Assembly (NCBI GenBank): GCA_003542325.1
Contig: DPKV01000054.1
Location: 1 to 9,413 of the forward strand
Direction: 5' to 3'
Length of the DNA stretch: 9,413 nucleotides
DNA from: Anaerolineaceae bacterium
GTDB taxonomy: Bacteria > Chloroflexota > Anaerolineae > Anaerolineales > Anaerolineaceae
Notes under the pieces: generated by a model
Told to the model about the DNA's origin: nothing
Databases searched by the model: none
What the model saw: only the letters and a program-made list of their open reading frames with translations
Shown: piece by piece, positions 6,128-9,413 of the stretch
Layout: every line of letters begins with the position of its first letter
How positions within the stretch are numbered: position 1 is the first letter of the stretch
Position numbers and translations under genes: made by a program

Positions 6128-8110
6128 TTAATGAAGGTAGTCTTCCACGATTTCCAGATAATCCTGCGTCTCAGCTTTTTCATAGGAAATGCCAAGGTGC
6201 TCAATCAAGTCGGAGATCATCCGGGATTTTTGATCGGCGTCTTCACGGCTCCATGTGCGGCTTTTAACTTCCAGGAAATGCCCAAGATCCGGTTTGATCA
6301 GGGTGTCAATATTGATATAGAAATCGACATCTTTGTATTGGATCTTGAACCGTTTACGGTCTTTTTCGATTTCCAACTCATTGGCAGGTTCAAAATATTC
6401 TCGATAGAACCGCAGTGAATGGGTGGCTGGCGCAAGGTAACGGCTCCGCGAGAGCATGACATCATGCTCAAACGCACCCTCCCGATTATCGCCGATTAGC
6501 GTCAATCGACCGCGCACGCCGGTAACATCTCCTTTACTATCGATAAACTCATCCTCACGATAGCGCAGCCGTCCCTGGTTTTCTCTTTCAAAGAAGAAGT
6601 AGGTGTCATACTCGTGGTAATGGCGAGTATAGAAGATCTCGATGTTTTCTTTTTGTAAGGAGGCGATGACCGCATCCGGGTCTTTGATATGGACCTTTGC
6701 CTGGACTTCGAAGCTTTCTTCTTCGCTGGCGCCGCCGATTGCGATCAGTTTTGAAAGGACCGATTTCTCCCGTTCGATGAGGAATGCGTCGATCTTACTG
6801 GCATAGACCTGGGCTTCTTTCAGAAAGACATCCTCATTAATTGTCAACAGTTCCCGATTTTGCATGAGCCATTGGCCGTTTACCATCACGTCGCTGATAT
6901 CGGTGGACTTCGCCGCATAAATAATTTGCGCGTAAATCCCTTCCGGATCACGGTGGAAGTTCGGCGAATTATGCACCTCATTGATGCCAAGCAGGATCAA
7001 ATCAGCCCGTTTTCCCGGAACGAGGGAGCCGGTGAGGTGGTCGATATGGACGGCTTTTGCACCGATGCAGGTCGCCATCGCCAATGTTTGTCGGGCGGGC
7101 AGGGCTGTGGGGTCGCCCGATGCGCTTTTGGCAACCATGGATGCCAGTCGGATTTCTTCGACCATGTCCAGATCATTATTGGAAGCGGGGCCATCTGTAC
7201 CGATGCCGACGTTGACGCCAACTTCCAGCATCCGCTTGACGTTGGCAAAACCGGAGGCTAATTTCAGATTGGACGAAGGATTATGGGCGATTCCGCCATG
7301 GGCATGCTGGATTGTCCGCATCTCGCCTTCGTCAATGTGGACGCAGTGCGCCGCAATGACTTTCGCTTCAAAGATTCCCCGTTTCTTCACGTAGGGGATC
7401 ACGGGCATCCCGAATTCCTTCCGGATGCTTTCGACTTCACCGGCAGTTTCAGCTAAATGGATATGCAGTGGGATGTCATATTTTACAGCCAGATCTGCAC
7501 AGGCCTGCAGGATTTCATCCGTACAAGTGTACGGGGCATGGGGTGCAATCGCCGGTATGATCAACGGGTGGTCTTTCCATGTTTTAATAAATTCCTCTGC
7601 TGCTGCGAGTGATTCTTCGTATGAAGCCGCATCCGGTGTGGGGAATTTCAACACGGATTGACTGCAGATTGCCCGTAGACCAATTTCTGCCGTCGCTTTT
7701 GCAATGTCTGCTTCAAAATAATACATATCGACAAAGGTCGTGACACCGCTGCGGATGCTCTCTGCACAAGCCAACTGGGTTCCCAGTCGGACAAATTCCG
7801 GTGAAACGAATTCACGCTCAACCGGCATCATATAGCCCATCAGCCAGACATCCAGACGCAGGTCATCCGCCAGGCCGCGCAGAAGGGTCATGGGAACATG
7901 TGTATGGGCATTGATGAGGCCCGGCATGAGGACCTTCCCCTCACAGTCAATGATTTGGTCGGATTGGTATTCACCCAAAAGGTCTGCCTCGGGGCCAACA
8001 GCGAGGATGTGATCCCCATTGACCGCCACTGCACCGGGTGAGAAGATGTGATAATCGACATCCATTGTGAGCACAATGGCGTTTTTCAGGATCAAGTCTG
8101 CTTTATTCAT
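6128..8110 (-). CDS. Fusion protein: MTA/SAH-deaminase-type amidohydrolase + C-terminal CYTH domain
   Basis: A single 660-residue frame. Residues 1-445 are a complete amidohydrolase of the MtaD/SsnA group, which deaminates 5'-methylthioadenosine, S-adenosylhomocysteine or related adenine nucleosides. The metal ligands are present: H69 and H71 (NAHTHVP), H218 and E221 (HIHLAE), H255 (AAHCVH) and D306 (GTDGPASNNDLDM). After a linker of about 20 residues, 466-660 form a CYTH (triphosphate-tunnel) domain: EVQAK (468-472), RLRYRE (514-519), GRLTLIG (534-540), a basic KDRKR (583-587), then NIDTL and LGHFLEVKSRTW (609-620). CYTH relatives include class IV adenylyl cyclase and thiamine triphosphatase. 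The canonical ExExK is E-x-Q-x-K here and the late E-x-E is E-V-K, so triphosphatase activity is uncertain. I chose the ATG at 8110, which overlaps the cinA stop as ATGA and has GGAG at 8115-8118, over an upstream in-frame start at 8188 inside cinA. The deaminase call is strong; its exact substrate and the CYTH role are open. Confidence 0.9.
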   Translation of the reverse strand: MNKADLILKNAIVLTMDVDYHIFSPGAVAVNGDHILAVGPEADLLGEYQSDQIIDCEGKVLMPGLINAHTHVPMTLLRGLADDLRLDVWLMGYMMPVEREFVSPEFVRLGTQLACAESIRSGVTTFVDMYYFEADIAKATAEIGLRAICSQSVLKFPTPDAASYEESLAAAEEFIKTWKDHPLIIPAIAPHAPYTCTDEILQACADLAVKYDIPLHIHLAETAGEVESIRKEFGMPVIPYVKKRGIFEAKVIAAHCVHIDEGEMRTIQHAHGGIAHNPSSNLKLASGFANVKRMLEVGVNVGIGTDGPASNNDLDMVEEIRLASMVAKSASGDPTALPARQTLAMATCIGAKAVHIDHLTGSLVPGKRADLILLGINEVHNSPNFHRDPEGIYAQIIYAAKSTDISDVMVNGQWLMQNRELLTINEDVFLKEAQVYASKIDAFLIEREKSVLSKLIAIGGASEEESFEVQAKVHIKDPDAVIASLQKENIEIFYTRHYHEYDTYFFFERENQGRLRYREDEFIDSKGDVTGVRGRLTLIGDNREGAFEHDVMLSRSRYLAPATHSLRFYREYFEPANELEIEKDRKRFKIQYKDVDFYINIDTLIKPDLGHFLEVKSRTWSREDADQKSRMISDLIEHLGISYEKAETQDYLEIVEDYLH

Positions 8111-9291
8111 TTTTCTCCAGTTTCCTTTTCTTTGGGTGAGGAAAGGTATTGCCGTCTTAGAAAATCGAGCCCAATATTTTGCGCCCAAAGGGGAGCGTGG
8201 TCAGGAGGGCCGCCATAGGTGCTGGTGACTGTTTCCAGCGAGTCCTTGTCACTATAAACGCAGTGCATGGTCACGGTGTCTTCAACGATCACGGCGACAC
8301 CCAGACAGAGATCGCTTTGAGAAAGGCTCTTATGGGATTGGACCTGTTCAATCAGGGAGCTGAGTCCAATGGGTTGGACTGTGAGGATGGTGCCTTTGAA
8401 TTGTTGTGGCTGGGCGGAATTGATCCTTGCTATCAAGGACCCACCTAAACCATTCTCCAGAACGATCAGACTTTGACCTCGATTATTCAGCGTTTGTGAA
8501 ATGATCCCTTCCAGGGTTTGTTCATCCTGTCCGTAAATATTATCTCCCAGCCTTTGCAGAAGGTCTTCCACAACGGGCTTGCTCAATTCAATAGCATCCG
8601 CTTCACATGTCGCTTTGGCAGTCACACGGATGTCCACCTGGCCGGGGTGTGCCAGGAGGCCAACTGTAGGGTTGGAGAGTTCTTCAAGGTCTCCAATGAC
8701 TTCATCAATCGCCGATTCTCCCATGGAAGCGGCGTGTAATACAGTCGCTTTGATGATTTGGGATTGCAGATTAAATTTGCGGATCAGGTAAGGAATGATG
8801 GACTGGTCCAATACCAGTTTCATCTCGCTGGGGACACCGGGGAGAGAGACCACACAGGCGTCACCGATCTCGACGATAAAACATGGCGCAGTCCCCACCG
8901 GATTATGGATCGGAATGGCTTCTGCGGGAATGTAGGCCTGCCGTTTGTTATTCATGGTGGGCTGGCGGCCATAGGCTTTGAAGCGCTCCAGGATTTCCTC
9001 CCAAAGGGCCGGCAGGAAGACCAACTCCTGATCGGCCGCGTCCGCAACGGCTTGGCGGGTGGGGTCATCAATGGTCGGCCCAAGGCCGCCTGTCGTGATG
9101 ATGACGTCCGCCCTGTCGAGGGCTTCCTTAATGGCCGATGAAATCCGCAGGACGTTATCACCGATGGTGGTGATTCGATAGATGTCAATGCCGTGGTCTC
9201 TGAGAGTCCGTGCAATATAAGTTGAATTGGTGTCTTGAATTTCTCCAAGCAGTAACTCGGTTCCGATAGTAATAATCTCTAATGTTGGCAT
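8107..9291 (-). CDS. cinA: CinA-like protein: MoCF-like (COG1058) domain with degenerate PncC/CinA C-terminal domain
   Basis: 394 residues, slightly short for a two-domain CinA (about 410-430). Residues 1-170 form a textbook MoCF-like domain, which in characterised CinA proteins hydrolyses ADP-ribose: IGTELLLGEIQDTNS (9-23), TTGGLGPTIDDPT (66-78), PVGTAPCF (131-138) and LPGVPSEMK (150-158). A linking region follows (171-255). Residues 258-380 lie where the NMN-amidohydrolase (PncC) domain belongs, but the active-site motif ESCTGG is ENGLGG (279-284), which removes the catalytic serine. The glycine-rich GPGG-type loop is missing and the domain is shortened. NMN deamidation is therefore unlikely, while the N-terminal activity may persist. 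The ATG has AAGGAGG 4 nt upstream (9296-9302). It is the first gene of the minus-strand operon visible here. The name reflects domain family, not a proven competence role. Confidence 0.88.
   Translation of the reverse strand: MPTLEIITIGTELLLGEIQDTNSTYIARTLRDHGIDIYRITTIGDNVLRISSAIKEALDRADVIITTGGLGPTIDDPTRQAVADAADQELVFLPALWEEILERFKAYGRQPTMNNKRQAYIPAEAIPIHNPVGTAPCFIVEIGDACVVSLPGVPSEMKLVLDQSIIPYLIRKFNLQSQIIKATVLHAASMGESAIDEVIGDLEELSNPTVGLLAHPGQVDIRVTAKATCEADAIELSKPVVEDLLQRLGDNIYGQDEQTLEGIISQTLNNRGQSLIVLENGLGGSLIARINSAQPQQFKGTILTVQPIGLSSLIEQVQSHKSLSQSDLCLGVAVIVEDTVTMHCVYSDKDSLETVTSTYGGPPDHAPLWAQNIGLDFLRRQYLSSPKEKETGEK
8115..8118 (-). promoter_or_regulatory. Ribosome binding site that fixes the start of the amidohydrolase-CYTH gene
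   Basis: GGAG, 4 nt before the ATG at 8110, lies inside the last codons of the cinA-like gene. With the 4-nt ATGA stop/start overlap (8107-8110) it indicates translational coupling, and it places the start at the residue where amidohydrolase homology begins. Confidence 0.65.
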
Positions 9292-9295
9292 AAAA

Positions 9296-9302
9296 CCTCC
9301 TT
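9296..9302 (-). promoter_or_regulatory. Strong ribosome binding site of the cinA-like gene
   Basis: AAGGAGG on the minus strand, 4 nt before the ATG at 9289-9291. It is the best Shine-Dalgarno match in the window and supports the chosen start. Confidence 0.75.
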
Positions 9303-9413
9303 ACAGATTTTAACCGATATTCTGCAATTAATTCCAGTGATTATTCAGGGCAATCGCAAAGTCATATGTTTCAGCTTTTTAATTTCCTAACTATCCAAAA
9401 ATCACCCCTTCCC
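9303..9413 (-). other. AT-rich leader/promoter region upstream of the cinA operon
   Basis: There is no credible coding frame in these 111 nt on either strand. On the minus strand a -10-like TAAAAT lies at 9307-9312, but it sits very close to the ribosome site and has only a poor -35 partner (TGGAAT, 3 of 6 matches). The true operon promoter could be elsewhere in this stretch or beyond the window edge. No clear hairpin or riboswitch was seen. Confidence 0.3.

Noticed and set aside
6860..7394. Two overlapping plus-strand frames antisense to the amidohydrolase
   Set aside because: They mirror codon constraints of the real gene and have no ribosome site or domain.
8111..8188. N-terminal extension of the amidohydrolase (start at 8188)
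   Set aside because: It would overlap cinA by 82 nt and add 26 residues without homology. The ATG at 8110 has a GGAG site, forms an ATGA overlap and begins exactly at the family's usual N terminus.
1..9413. CRISPR arrays, tRNA/rRNA genes, insertion sequences, prophage or toxin-antitoxin genes
   Set aside because: No regularly spaced repeats, cloverleaf-like segments, terminal inverted repeats or transposase, integrase or toxin motifs were seen on either strand by eye.

Overview
The window looks like a chromosomal housekeeping segment from a bacterium of middling GC content. My best guess is an anaerobic member of the Chloroflexota, Anaerolineae-like. The guess rests on a polyphosphate-type glucokinase, a ferredoxin that begins with the pattern MTHIITSLC and carries a long C-terminal tail, and a single-operon glgA/malQ pair. 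It is inference from protein style, not proof. Nothing points to a mobile element, prophage, CRISPR array or RNA gene. Codon use and gene packing look uniform, and no gene shows a frameshift.

Layout. (1) Positions 2-1582, plus strand: the 3' part of mltG (endolytic murein transglycosylase), then ppgK (polyphosphate/ATP glucokinase) 21 nt later, probably one transcript. It ends at an intrinsic terminator at 1586-1614. (2) Positions 1629-2045, minus strand: a two-cluster ferredoxin with an acidic tail, driven by a near-consensus sigma70-type promoter at 2074-2102. (3) Positions 2123-3076, plus strand: a ten-helix EamA/DMT-family transporter. Its last 14 nt overlap the end of malQ, which runs the other way. 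(4) Positions 3063-9291, minus strand: a tight four-gene operon in the order cinA-like, amidohydrolase-CYTH fusion, glgA, malQ. The junctions are a 4-nt ATGA overlap and gaps of 27 and 23 nt.

How the genes fit together. GlgA makes linear alpha-1,4-glucan and MalQ reshuffles maltooligosaccharides and releases glucose. PpgK can return that glucose to glucose-6-phosphate with polyphosphate as donor, so the window encodes parts of a storage-glucan cycle. The two promoter-proximal operon genes are different in kind. The CinA-like protein keeps a good MoCF-like N-terminal domain but has a degraded NMN-deamidase domain. The next gene joins an intact MTA/SAH-type deaminase to a CYTH (triphosphate-tunnel) domain. 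Both belong to families that act on adenine nucleotides or nucleosides.

The most unusual item is the amidohydrolase-CYTH fusion, made more interesting by substitutions in the CYTH metal-binding motif. I see no defence system or other clearly new multi-gene system.
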